Positions 54,841 through 61,734 of a stretch of 64,000 bases of DNA are shown here, piece by piece. The stretch spans positions 155,625 to 219,624 of the forward strand of contig NZ_LT891956.1 of assembly GCF_900186465.1 (NCBI RefSeq), written 5' to 3'. Below the pieces are notes generated by a model, which was not told where the DNA came from, did no database searches, and saw only the letters and a list, made by a program, of their open reading frames with translations. The stretch is from Centipeda felix (lineage in GTDB: Bacteria > Bacillota > Negativicutes > Selenomonadales > Selenomonadaceae). Numbering within the stretch: the first letter of the stretch is position 1; every line of letters begins with the position of its first letter. The translations under genes were made by a program, and so were the position numbers.

Positions 54841-56265
54841 ATGCTTGTCAATACAAAGGCAAAGGTCGGCGTTTTCTCCATCGCACTCGGGGCATATCTG
54901 CCGCAGTTCCCTGAGCTCGTTCCGGAGTTCAGGGGGCAGTATGAGGCGTTCAAGAAGACGCTCCCCGGCACGGTGGAGCTCGTCGACGGCGGATTCGTCA
55001 CGACGAAGGAGGAGTCGCAGGCGGCGGGCGAGAAGTTCCGCGCGGCCGATGTGGATCTCGTCATCCTGCAGCTGCTGACGTACGCGACGTCCTACAATAT
55101 GCTTCCCGCCGTCAAGGATCTCGATGTGCCGGTGATTCTGGTCAACGTGCAGAAGAAAAAGGCACCGGACTATCAGCATACGGACATCCCCACATGGCTC
55201 GGCACGCTCTACGCCTGCGGGGCAGTCGGCGAGATGGCGGCCGATCTCAACCGCTACGGCAAGCGTCATGCCGTCATCACGGGCGTGGTCGAGGGCGGCG
55301 ACCCCGAGGTGCAGCGCGAGATTGAGGATTGGTGCCGTGCGGCGCAGGTACGCCGCCGCTTCCGCGATACGAACATCGCGCAGATCGGCCGTCCCTATCC
55401 CGGCATGATGGATCTCTACATCGATGAGTCGAACCTCTATCGCCGCCTCGGTCTTTACACGAAGCAGTTTGACTGGGAAAAGATGTGGGCGATTGCCGAC
55501 AACGTCGCCGATGATGCCGTGATCCGTGCCAAGGCACAGGAGATCCTTGATACCTTTGACATTGCGGGCGGCGCGACGGTCGATACGGTCTGGGATATGG
55601 CAAAGTATGTGGTCGCATTCGAGCAGTGGGCACAGGAGGAACGGCTCGGTCTGGTCGCGTCCCACTATGACGGCTATGCGCAGGGGGCGGCAGGAAAACT
55701 CGACAGCATGCTGATCCCCGCGTTCTCCATGCTCATCCAGCAGGGCACAGCGTGCGCGGTCGAGGGCGATATGAAGGTCGCCATGGCGATGAGCATCATG
55801 AAGACGATCTGCGGCACGGGACAGCTTTCGGAGATGTATTCGATTGACTTTAACGAAGATATCTGTATTATAGGACACAGCGGCTCCGGTGATGCGGATA
55901 TTTCGCAGGCAAAGAAACCGACGATGAAGATCGTTCCGGTGTTCCATGGCAAGACGGGCGGCGGCTACCTGACGCAGTTCTATCCGCCGACGGATACACC
56001 CGTTACCTATCTCGCCATTACGCAGGACGGTGACGGTCGTTTCAAATTTATTGTCGCTGAGGGCGTCAATGAGTCGGGGGAGATCTTTACCTTTGGCGAT
56101 ACGAATATGCGCATGCGCTTCACGTGCGGTGCGCGTGAGTTCTGCAATCGCTGGAGCGAGGCAGGACCGACGCATCACATGGCGGCAGGCGCGGGCAGAC
56201 ACATTGACACGCTGCTGAAGGTTGCGAAGATCTTGGACATCCCCGCAGAGATCGTGACACGGTAG
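54841..56265 (+). CDS. L-arabinose-isomerase-like sugar isomerase
   Basis: ATG 54841 (MLVNTKAKVGVFSIALGAYL) is chosen for GAAGGAG upstream; an alternative ATG at 54799 overlaps rhaM. The 474-residue protein belongs to the AraA/FucI-like isomerase superfamily, with EGDMKVAMAMSIMKTI near residue 305 (metal-site Glu), DFNEDICIIGHSGSGD near 335 and a GPTHHMAAGAGRH C-terminal motif. It sits where rhaA (a different fold, TIM-barrel) is expected, so it is probably a non-orthologous L-rhamnose isomerase converting rhamnose to rhamnulose. Experimental proof is lacking here. Confidence 0.82.
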   Translation: MLVNTKAKVGVFSIALGAYLPQFPELVPEFRGQYEAFKKTLPGTVELVDGGFVTTKEESQAAGEKFRAADVDLVILQLLTYATSYNMLPAVKDLDVPVILVNVQKKKAPDYQHTDIPTWLGTLYACGAVGEMAADLNRYGKRHAVITGVVEGGDPEVQREIEDWCRAAQVRRRFRDTNIAQIGRPYPGMMDLYIDESNLYRRLGLYTKQFDWEKMWAIADNVADDAVIRAKAQEILDTFDIAGGATVDTVWDMAKYVVAFEQWAQEERLGLVASHYDGYAQGAAGKLDSMLIPAFSMLIQQGTACAVEGDMKVAMAMSIMKTICGTGQLSEMYSIDFNEDICIIGHSGSGDADISQAKKPTMKIVPVFHGKTGGGYLTQFYPPTDTPVTYLAITQDGDGRFKFIVAEGVNESGEIFTFGDTNMRMRFTCGAREFCNRWSEAGPTHHMAAGAGRHIDTLLKVAKILDIPAEIVTR

Positions 56266-56293
56266 TATTGGCCCGGCGTTTCATCGCATAACG

Positions 56294-56330
56294 ATACCGA
56301 TTCCTTTCTCACGCGGAAGGAATCGGTATT
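56294..56330 (+). terminator. Terminator of the rhamnose structural genes
   Basis: ATACCGATTCCTT and AAGGAATCGGTAT form a perfect 13-bp stem followed by TTTTTC, between the isomerase gene and the regulator gene. Confidence 0.85.
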
Positions 56331-56355
56331 TTTCATTCCATAGAGGAGGTTTGCT

Positions 56356-57111
56356 ATGCTGGGCGTAGAGCGGCGGCAGCGCGTGATGGAGATGCTGACA
56401 CGTGACGGCAGGGTGTATGTGGGAAAACTGGCAGAGGCATTTCATGTGACGGAGGAGACCGTCCGCCGTGATCTGGAGAAGCTGGAACAAAAGAAACTGC
56501 TGCATCGAAGCTATGGCGGCGCGGTCCTCGCGGAGGCGACGAGTGAGGATCTTTCATTTGTACGGCGCAGCGGGCAGAACCAGGAGAGCAAACTGCGGAT
56601 TGCCGATGCGGCGCATCCCTTGATCCACGAGGGGGACACCATCATGGTGGACTCCAGTACGACCTGCCAGATGCTGCTGAGCCGCCTCGTGAAGACGCCG
56701 AACATCACCGTCATCACCAATTCCGTTCGGCTGATGTACGATTTTCGTTCGAGTGATTTCCGTATGATCTGCACGGGCGGTAACTTTCGCGCGAGTTCCT
56801 GCTCGCTGACGGGGCCTGCGGCGACGCGGATGCTGGCGGGCTATCATGCGGACTATACGATCATCAGCTGCAAGGCGCTCGACCTTGCCAAGGGGCTGAT
56901 GGAGTCCAACGAGAGCGAGAGCGAGGTCAAAGAGGTGATGATGCGGCAGGCGCGCAGCGTGATCCTGCTGGCCGACCACAGCAAATTCGACAAGACGGCA
57001 CTGGTGCACTTTGGTGACATCAGTGCGCTCTCCTACCTCGCCGCCGACCGTGAGCCGTCGGAGGAGTGGAAAAGATTTCTGGACGAGCACGATGTGAAAC
57101 TGTTGGTGTGA
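56356..57111 (+). CDS. DeoR-family transcriptional regulator of the rhamnose operon
   Basis: A 251-residue regulator. The N-terminal DeoR helix-turn-helix reads MLGVERRQRVMEMLTRDGRV and KLAEAFHVTEETVRRDLEKL. The DeoRC sensor domain has IMVDSSTTCQMLLSRL (near residue 98), TVITNSVRLMYDF and LADHSKFDK (near 206), the phosphosugar-binding positions of the family. It probably represses rhaB and following genes through repeats near 50682-50766, released by a phosphorylated intermediate. It is separated from the structural genes by a terminator, so partial readthrough or its own promoter is needed. Confidence 0.88.
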   Translation: MLGVERRQRVMEMLTRDGRVYVGKLAEAFHVTEETVRRDLEKLEQKKLLHRSYGGAVLAEATSEDLSFVRRSGQNQESKLRIADAAHPLIHEGDTIMVDSSTTCQMLLSRLVKTPNITVITNSVRLMYDFRSSDFRMICTGGNFRASSCSLTGPAATRMLAGYHADYTIISCKALDLAKGLMESNESESEVKEVMMRQARSVILLADHSKFDKTALVHFGDISALSYLAADREPSEEWKRFLDEHDVKLLV

Positions 57112-57285
57112 TATGACCCGAGCAAGGATTACCGCAGAAATGCGTGGTTTATTCAGTGTATGATTCTGAGACGGGGAAGGCGATGCAGGTCGAGAGATGC
57201 TGCGTTGTGAGGCGTGGAAGAAGAAATGTGTCGATGCGATGAATGAAGGTGCAGGACCTGATGTGAAGAGCGTAGGGGGATAATT

Positions 57286-57870
57286 TTGGAACAGGCAAAG
57301 AAACGCGATCACAAGATCAGGATCACAGATATTGCTGTCAGCAAGGTCTCTCTAGTTGCCGTTCCTGGATTTTCCTTGGCGCAGAATGAATCTTTAAGGA
57401 CGTTGCATAAGGAGCTGCTTCGCGATGCACAAATTCATAATGACAGCAATGAGGTTGTCTATGCTGTGCCATTGGATTTTTCCAGTAGGGTCATAATCTA
57501 CGGGGGAAGAGACCACGTTTCGCTCCAGTCGAATACAGAACTTGCCTCATTAAAGAAACGAATTTATGCACATGAGTTGATTCTTGCACATAATCATCCA
57601 TCAACATCGAATTTTTCCTTCGCAGACATTGCCATATTTGTTTTTGATCTGAGCATCGGACTGATGACCGTGGTAACAAATCAAGGTGATGTCCATGTGT
57701 TGCAAAAGAGAGAGCTTTTCGAGTATAATAAAGGTAAAGAACTGCTGACTTCGTTGATCGAGAAGTATCGGTTGCACAAGGGTGGCACAGAAGAGAACCA
57801 AGAAGCGGCTGCACATGAGTTTTTAAAATCTTGCGGAAAGGCGGAGATATGGTATGGAAGAAGCAAATAA
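57286..57870 (+). CDS. JAB/JAMM (RadC-like) domain protein
   Basis: A 194-residue protein starting at TTG 57286 with AGGGGGA 8 bp upstream. The metal motif HELILAHNHPSTSNFSFADI lies at about residues 98-117: HxH-P, then Ser and Asp as in JAMM proteases, but with five rather than six or seven residues between HP and the Ser. It lacks the N-terminal helix-hairpin-helix half of true RadC. The C-terminal tail is charged. Function unknown; JAMM proteins cleave peptide or isopeptide bonds. Its 3' end overlaps a small gene, suggesting a two-gene operon. Confidence 0.75.
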   Translation: MEQAKKRDHKIRITDIAVSKVSLVAVPGFSLAQNESLRTLHKELLRDAQIHNDSNEVVYAVPLDFSSRVIIYGGRDHVSLQSNTELASLKKRIYAHELILAHNHPSTSNFSFADIAIFVFDLSIGLMTVVTNQGDVHVLQKRELFEYNKGKELLTSLIEKYRLHKGGTEENQEAAAHEFLKSCGKAEIWYGRSK

Positions 57871-58015
57871 GCCAAGAAGTCTTATCGACGACAGACCGCT
57901 CACGCCGGAGGAGTGCAGGAAACTCCTGTGCGGTGAGAGCATCTGGGGCGATTTGGGGGTACCGAGCCAGCGGGAGGATGCTCGACCGGAGGCTCGGAGC
58001 CCTGTCGCAGTATAA
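57854..58015 (+). CDS. Small protein co-encoded with the JAMM protein
   Basis: 53 residues (MEEANKPRSLIDDRPLTPEE, then CRKLLCGESIWGDLGV) from ATG 57854, overlapping the JAMM gene by 17 bp, with AAGGCGGAGAT upstream. It is followed by a strong terminator. The acidic, helix-poor sequence has two Cys near residues 21 and 26. It matches no family I recognise; it may be a partner, an inhibitor or a truncated protein. Confidence 0.5.
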   Translation: MEEANKPRSLIDDRPLTPEECRKLLCGESIWGDLGVPSQREDARPEARSPVAV

Positions 58016-58020
58016 GATGA

Positions 58021-58070
58021 AAAATGGGCTGTTGCACGAAGTTTGCAGCTTCGCGCAACAGCCCATTTTC
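58021..58070 (+). terminator. Terminator of the JAMM operon
   Basis: AAAATGGGCTGTTGCACGAAG pairs with CTTCGCGCAACAGCCCATTTT (21-bp stem, one mismatch), ending in TTTTC. It separates the operon from the convergent minus-strand RNA array. Confidence 0.85.
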
Positions 58071-58108
58071 TTATGGCTAAGAGAAAACGCGCGCTATGGA
58101 AGGCACAC

Positions 58109-58208
58109 AAAAAGAACATCCAGTGTCAGCGGTGAGGGTGACGGCTCATCCGCTGCTGCTGCCACCTCGCCTATGCGTTCTCGTCACGGTGGAGAGGATG
58201 TTCTTATT
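58109..58208 (-). ncRNA. Small RNA candidate 7 of the array (about 100 nt)
   Basis: The minus-strand promoter is TTGCCT (58238-58243), a 17-bp spacer and TATAGT (58215-58220); the start is expected near 58208. The RNA is closed by GAACATCC near its 5' end pairing with GGATGTTC at its 3' end, followed by five U. The inside contains GACGG/CCGTC and other GC-rich helices. No ribosome site or conserved frame. Confidence 0.65.
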
Positions 58209-58285
58209 GCCTTCACTATACCATAGGGGCGCATGGAAGGCAAGGAAGAAGGTGTATGGTGCTTAGAGATATGCTCTGCGTACAC

Positions 58286-58361
58286 AAAAAGAGCCTTGCC
58301 ATGGGTGCAAGCTATCCAACGGCACAAAGCGCCGGGACGATCCGCCCTGCAAGGCTCATTT
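58286..58361 (-). ncRNA. Small RNA candidate 6 of the array (about 76 nt)
   Basis: The promoter is TTGACA (58391-58396), a 17-bp spacer and TATACT (58368-58373). The RNA is closed by GAGCCTTGC and GCAAGGCTC (9 bp), then U5. Inside are hairpins around CGGATCGTCCCGG and GGCGCTTTGTGCC. This is the strongest promoter of the set. Confidence 0.72.
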
Positions 58362-58432
58362 TTCTCAAGTATACTGACGGCGGCAGATATTGTCAAGGCG
58401 TGCGGGCACGTTCTGTTATCATTGGTATATAA

Positions 58433-58516
58433 ATAAAAGAGGACTGCTCGCTGAGTCGCGTCCCGAACGGGTGCGGCTGGGAGGCATCATGCTCCACTCA
58501 CGAATAGTCCTTTAAC
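58433..58516 (-). ncRNA. Small RNA candidate 5 of the array, duplicate of candidate 3
   Basis: The promoter is TTGCCC (58546-58551), a 17-bp spacer and TATACT (58523-58528). The closing stem AGGACT/AGTCCT is followed by CTTTTA. Internal hairpins are GGAG...CTCC and AGCCGCACCCG...CGGGACGCGACT. It is about 85 percent identical to candidate 3, including the promoter. Confidence 0.7.
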
Positions 58517-58600
58517 ACTCTCAGTATAGCAGACGAGGTGGATTTGGGCAAGACGAAAAGAGAATATCGGGGGTCTATCTGCACGAAGTCACAGCAATCC

Positions 58601-58657
58601 AAAAAGCTCGAGAGTGCGTTCAAGACCCCCACCAAAGGAGGCGCACCTCAAGCTTCT
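58601..58657 (-). ncRNA. Small RNA candidate 4 of the array (about 57 nt)
   Basis: The promoter is TTGACA (58687-58692), a 17-bp spacer and GATAAT (58664-58669). The RNA is a single extended hairpin: AAGCTTGAG pairs with CTCGAGCTT (one G-U), and GTGCG pairs with CGCAC, followed by U5. The shortest member of the array. Confidence 0.62.
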
Positions 58658-58777
58658 AGATGCATTATCGCAAAGTATCTTGAGAATGTCAATCGTTGTT
58701 CTAAGGCGGTTGACGAGAACGAAGAGCTGCTGGCAGTGTATCATACGATGTGGTGCGTGAAGATATGCTCTGCACAC

Positions 58778-58861
58778 AAAAAGAGGACTGCTCGCTGAGT
58801 CGCACCCCGAACGGGTACGGCTGGGAGTCATCATGCTCCACTAACGAAACAGTCCTTTAGT
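58778..58861 (-). ncRNA. Small RNA candidate 3 of the array (about 84 nt)
   Basis: The promoter is TTGCCC (58891-58896), a 17-bp spacer and TATACT (58868-58873). The closing stem AGGACTG/CAGTCCT is followed by CUUUUU. The internal layout is the same as candidate 5. The 3' flank GTGTGCAGAGCATATCT is also found after candidate 6. Confidence 0.7.
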
Positions 58862-59055
58862 ATTCTCAGTATAGCAGACGAGGTAGATTTGGGCAAGGTG
58901 AAGAGCGCCATCTGAGTTGTTTGGGGCAGAGGAGCGGGAGATAGTTGCCAATGTGATCTGTTGCGCTCAGGGAAATGGGCAGCGAGACGGATGATCGTCC
59001 GTCTTTTCGTCGGTCTACCGAGCAAGTAAAAAATGGGAATGCGTCGTAACCGAAC

Positions 59056-59133
59056 AAAAAGAAAAGCACTGCCTAGTAGCAGTCCTACGGGAACTCATTT
59101 CCCGCGATTGTTGCAGACGGCAATGCTTTATCT
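59056..59133 (-). ncRNA. Small RNA candidate 2 of the array (about 78 nt)
   Basis: The promoter is TTTACA (59163-59168), a 17-bp spacer and TACAAT (59140-59145). An 11-bp closing stem AAAGCATTGCC/GGCAGTGCTTT (one G-U) is followed by UCUUUUU. Inside is the hairpin CGGGAA-ATGAG-TTCCCG. Confidence 0.65.
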
Positions 59134-59200
59134 GCCGCTATTGTATCAGGTGCGAGGCGGAATGTAAAGACGGAAGTGGATGCTGATGCGTTTACTATGT

Positions 59201-59394
59201 AAAAATCTCCCCTCGCCGCTACGCCACGTCCGAAGACAGGCGTTAGTGCGGCCGAGGGGAGACTTCCCAAAGGCGTTTCCCCGCAACGTATCCGGGTTAT
59301 GAGCCCGGGCGAAGAGAGTCAAACGCCTTCTGTGAAGCCGATTCCCCCACAAGTCCTGATCGATAAACAGGGGGAGGAATAAGCCTCTTTTGTT
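59201..59394 (-). ncRNA. Structured RNA candidate 1 of the array (about 194 nt, three hairpins)
   Basis: The promoter is TTGACT (59424-59429), a 17-bp spacer and TACAAT (59401-59406). Hairpin 1 pairs GAGGCTTATTCC-CCCC with GGGGGAAT-CGGCTTC. Hairpin 2 pairs AGAAGGCGTTT with AAACGCCTTTG around CCGGG/CCCGG. Hairpin 3 is the terminator: CTCCCCTCG-CCGC with GCGGCGAGGGGAG, capped by ACGCC/GGCGT and a UUCG tetraloop, then U5. It resembles no housekeeping RNA I can name (not tmRNA, SRP or RNase P motifs); a 6S-like role is possible but unproven. Confidence 0.68.
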
Positions 59395-59600
59395 AGCCAT
59401 ATTGTAACATGGTGACGGCACGAAGTCAACGCAGTCACATTTGCGGCTGAAGCCGTGTGAGTTGCAAGAAACCGCACGGTGCGTTAGGTGTGTATTGCAG
59501 AACACTTTCCGAATGACTGTATCTTTTCAAGACGGCATTTTTGATCATGAGTGTGGTGATCTCAAGATCGCGCAGATCGGAACGAGCCATTAGATTTGCA

Positions 59601-59694
59601 GAAAGAGGAAACGCCGCGTCCATGCTTACAGGTCACCCCCGCCGGACAGCAAATGCCGCCGACAGCCTGACGCCTTCGGTCGTTCTCCTCTTTC
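59601..59694 (-). ncRNA. Structured RNA or leader candidate 8 (about 94 nt)
   Basis: The promoter is TTGACA (59724-59729), a 17-bp spacer and TATCAT (59701-59706). The expected start (59694) is the first base of GAAAGAGGA, which pairs with TCCTCTTTC at the 3' end (59601-59609). No U-run follows, so it could be a processed RNA or the 5' leader of the small minus-strand frame at 59435-59623 (MDAAFPLSANLMARSDLRDL), which has no clear ribosome site. Confidence 0.5.
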
Positions 59695-59846
59695 ACTTTT
59701 ATGATATAGGAGAAGTTTGGCAGTGTCAATCAGGAGGCAAGCACCTTATCAGTGTTTCCCTAGAGACGACCAAACCAATGGGAAAGATATATTTTCAACA
59801 TACTGTATTTTTTGGCGCATTGGGATTATAATAGAAGTATAACTTA

Positions 59847-60008
59847 AGGAAGCACGGATAAATTCGGCACGACCATCTTGACGCATCTTTTTCGCCCGCT
59901 TTTCGTTAGCAAATCCTCCACATAGCTGTTGCTATGCGTCCGGTTTGCTGCCTCAAGCGGACAAAAAATCTACGCCAATCCGGCAACCTCATTTTATCAG
60001 TGATTCCT
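59847..60008 (+). repeat. MITE-like repeat, copy B
   Basis: 162 bp, closely similar to copy A. The ends are AGGAAGCACGGATAAA and TTTATCAGTGATTCCT, with the inner hairpin CATAGCTGTTGCTATG. It lies 22 bp upstream of the mqnA start and so overlaps its probable promoter region. Confidence 0.85.
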
Positions 60009-60030
60009 TCGATTCAGAGGAGGGCTGTGC

Positions 60031-60861
60031 ATGGTGCCGCGCGTGGGTCATATTGCGTTTCTCAATGTGCTGCCGCTGACGTATGCGCTTGCGCATGGAG
60101 CGGCGGAGGGGCTGGATATCCTGCGTGCGGTGCCTGCACAGCTGAACGACTGTCTTGAGGCGAAGCATCTCGATGTGTCGGGGGTGTCGTCGATCACCTA
60201 TGCGCGCCATGCGGAGGATCTGCTCATCCTGCCCGATGTGTGCATTGCCTCGGACGGTGACGTGCGGAGCGTGCTCCTCGTGAGCCGTGTGCCGGCAGAA
60301 GAGATCGGGACGCAGCGCGTCCTGCTCTCGGATAAGTCCGCCTCGTCCCATGTGCTGCTAAAGATCATTCTGCACCGCCGCTATGATGCCGCGCCGACGT
60401 ATGAGGTGCGGCCACTCACGCTCGCTGACCCCGTGCCGGGCGGTGCGGCGGCGTCGATGTTCATCGGTGATGATGCGCTGGAGCTCTACCATCATCCGCC
60501 CGAGGGGATCTATATCTACGACCTCGCACGTGAGTGGAAGCTGCTGACGGGGCTGCGCATGGTGTTCGGGATCTGGGCGGCGGCGCGCTCGTTCGCGGCG
60601 GTGCACCCCGCGGCACTCCGCATGGTGCACGGGCGCATCGCAGGGGCGTTCCGAGACTGGGCGCGCGTAAAGGACGCGGCGATCGGCGAGGTGCTCGCGG
60701 ATGGGCGCTTTACGCGCGCGGAGCTGACGGCGTATCTCGGTCACGCCGTGGTCTGGCAGCTGGACGCGGAGACGCTGGAGGGGCTGCGCTGCTTCTATCG
60801 GTACGCGGCGGAGGACGGGCTGATCGCGCGTGCTCCTGCGATTGAGTTGGCGCAGGTTTGA
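60031..60861 (+). CDS. mqnA: Chorismate dehydratase MqnA
   Basis: This 276-residue periplasmic-binding-like enzyme of the futalosine menaquinone pathway dehydrates chorismate to 3-enolpyruvylbenzoate. It starts MVPRVGHIAFLNVLPLTYAL with GAGGAGGG upstream, and shows DVSGVSSITYARHAEDLLIL (near residue 48), LSDKSASSHVLLKIIL (near 99) and FIGDDALELYH (near 145). Length is normal. Other mqn genes are not in view. Repeat copy B sits immediately upstream. Confidence 0.92.
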   Translation: MVPRVGHIAFLNVLPLTYALAHGAAEGLDILRAVPAQLNDCLEAKHLDVSGVSSITYARHAEDLLILPDVCIASDGDVRSVLLVSRVPAEEIGTQRVLLSDKSASSHVLLKIILHRRYDAAPTYEVRPLTLADPVPGGAAASMFIGDDALELYHHPPEGIYIYDLAREWKLLTGLRMVFGIWAAARSFAAVHPAALRMVHGRIAGAFRDWARVKDAAIGEVLADGRFTRAELTAYLGHAVVWQLDAETLEGLRCFYRYAAEDGLIARAPAIELAQV

Positions 60862-61015
60862 CGGATTTCCTTCTTTATAGTAAAATATTTCCATCAAAAG
60901 AAATGGATGCGCTGCGTGGAGGGCACGGATTCCATACAGCCAATCGAAGCGTATGAGGCGTGCCGCCGATGGGGGAATGACTTGCAGCGCGTTGAGAAAT
61001 GAAGGGAGCATCCGA

Positions 61016-61723
61016 ATGACACAGATACGAAAACTCCTTTTCGCGGTGAAACATATCTTTGGCCGTCGACGCGTGATGCGCCGGACACAGCGGACGCTGC
61101 GCCGCAGTCTCGCGGCGGGAACGGCGCTGGCGGTCTGTGCACCGCTGGTGGTGCAGATGCCCGCCGAGGCAGCACATATCCTCGTCAAGGAGGGGATGCG
61201 CGGCGGTGCGGTAAAGCACGTGCAGGAGCTTTTGATTCAGGGCGGTTATCTTGCAGGGGCAGCGGACGGGATCGCGGGCCCCATGACACGCGAGGCAATC
61301 GAGCGCTGTCAGGCGGCGCATCAGCTCACCGTGGATGGGATCTGCGGCGAGGCGACCTACCACGCGCTGTCGGGCGGGGCGGACTATGACCCCGCGGCGC
61401 TCGGCATCGTCGAGGAGCGCCCCCCACAGGTGAGCCGCGGCGGTGGACGCTCAGTCTATGTGTCGGCGACGGCGTACAGTGCGTACGATCCCGGCAACGG
61501 CAGCCATACGGCGACGGGGACGCTCGTGCGCCACGGCGTGATCGCCGTTGACCCGTCCGTGATCCCTCTCGGGACACACGTCTTTATCCCCGGCTACGGC
61601 GAGGCTGTGGCAGAGGACATCGGCTATGCAATCAACGGCTATCGTATCGACGTTGCCTTTGATACACACGCGGAGGCATTGTCCTTCGGTCGACAGGATC
61701 TTGAGATCTTTATTATGGAGTAG
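61016..61723 (+). CDS. Exported peptidoglycan-binding / 3D-domain protein
   Basis: ATG 61016 (MTQIRKLLFAVKHIFGRRRV) is chosen for GAAGGGAGC upstream. The 235-residue protein has an N-terminal signal segment (about residues 31-52), a PG_binding_1 domain (GMRGGAVKHVQELLIQGGYL, residues 60-115) and a C-terminal 3D domain (YVSATAYSAYDPGNG; DVAFDTHAEALSFGRQ). 3D domains occur in lytic transglycosylases and cortex or wall enzymes. It probably trims or binds peptidoglycan in the periplasm. Confidence 0.85.
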   Translation: MTQIRKLLFAVKHIFGRRRVMRRTQRTLRRSLAAGTALAVCAPLVVQMPAEAAHILVKEGMRGGAVKHVQELLIQGGYLAGAADGIAGPMTREAIERCQAAHQLTVDGICGEATYHALSGGADYDPAALGIVEERPPQVSRGGGRSVYVSATAYSAYDPGNGSHTATGTLVRHGVIAVDPSVIPLGTHVFIPGYGEAVAEDIGYAINGYRIDVAFDTHAEALSFGRQDLEIFIME

Positions 61724-61734
61724 TGGATTCGTTC

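Noticed and set aside
59435..59623. 62-codon minus-strand frame between RNA candidates 8 and 1
   Set aside because: There is no ribosome site before either ATG and no family; kept only as a possible leader-controlled peptide in the note on candidate 8.
58100..59735. CRISPR array
   Set aside because: Repeated units are few, long, diverged and carry promoters; there are no short regular direct repeats with unique spacers and no cas genes.
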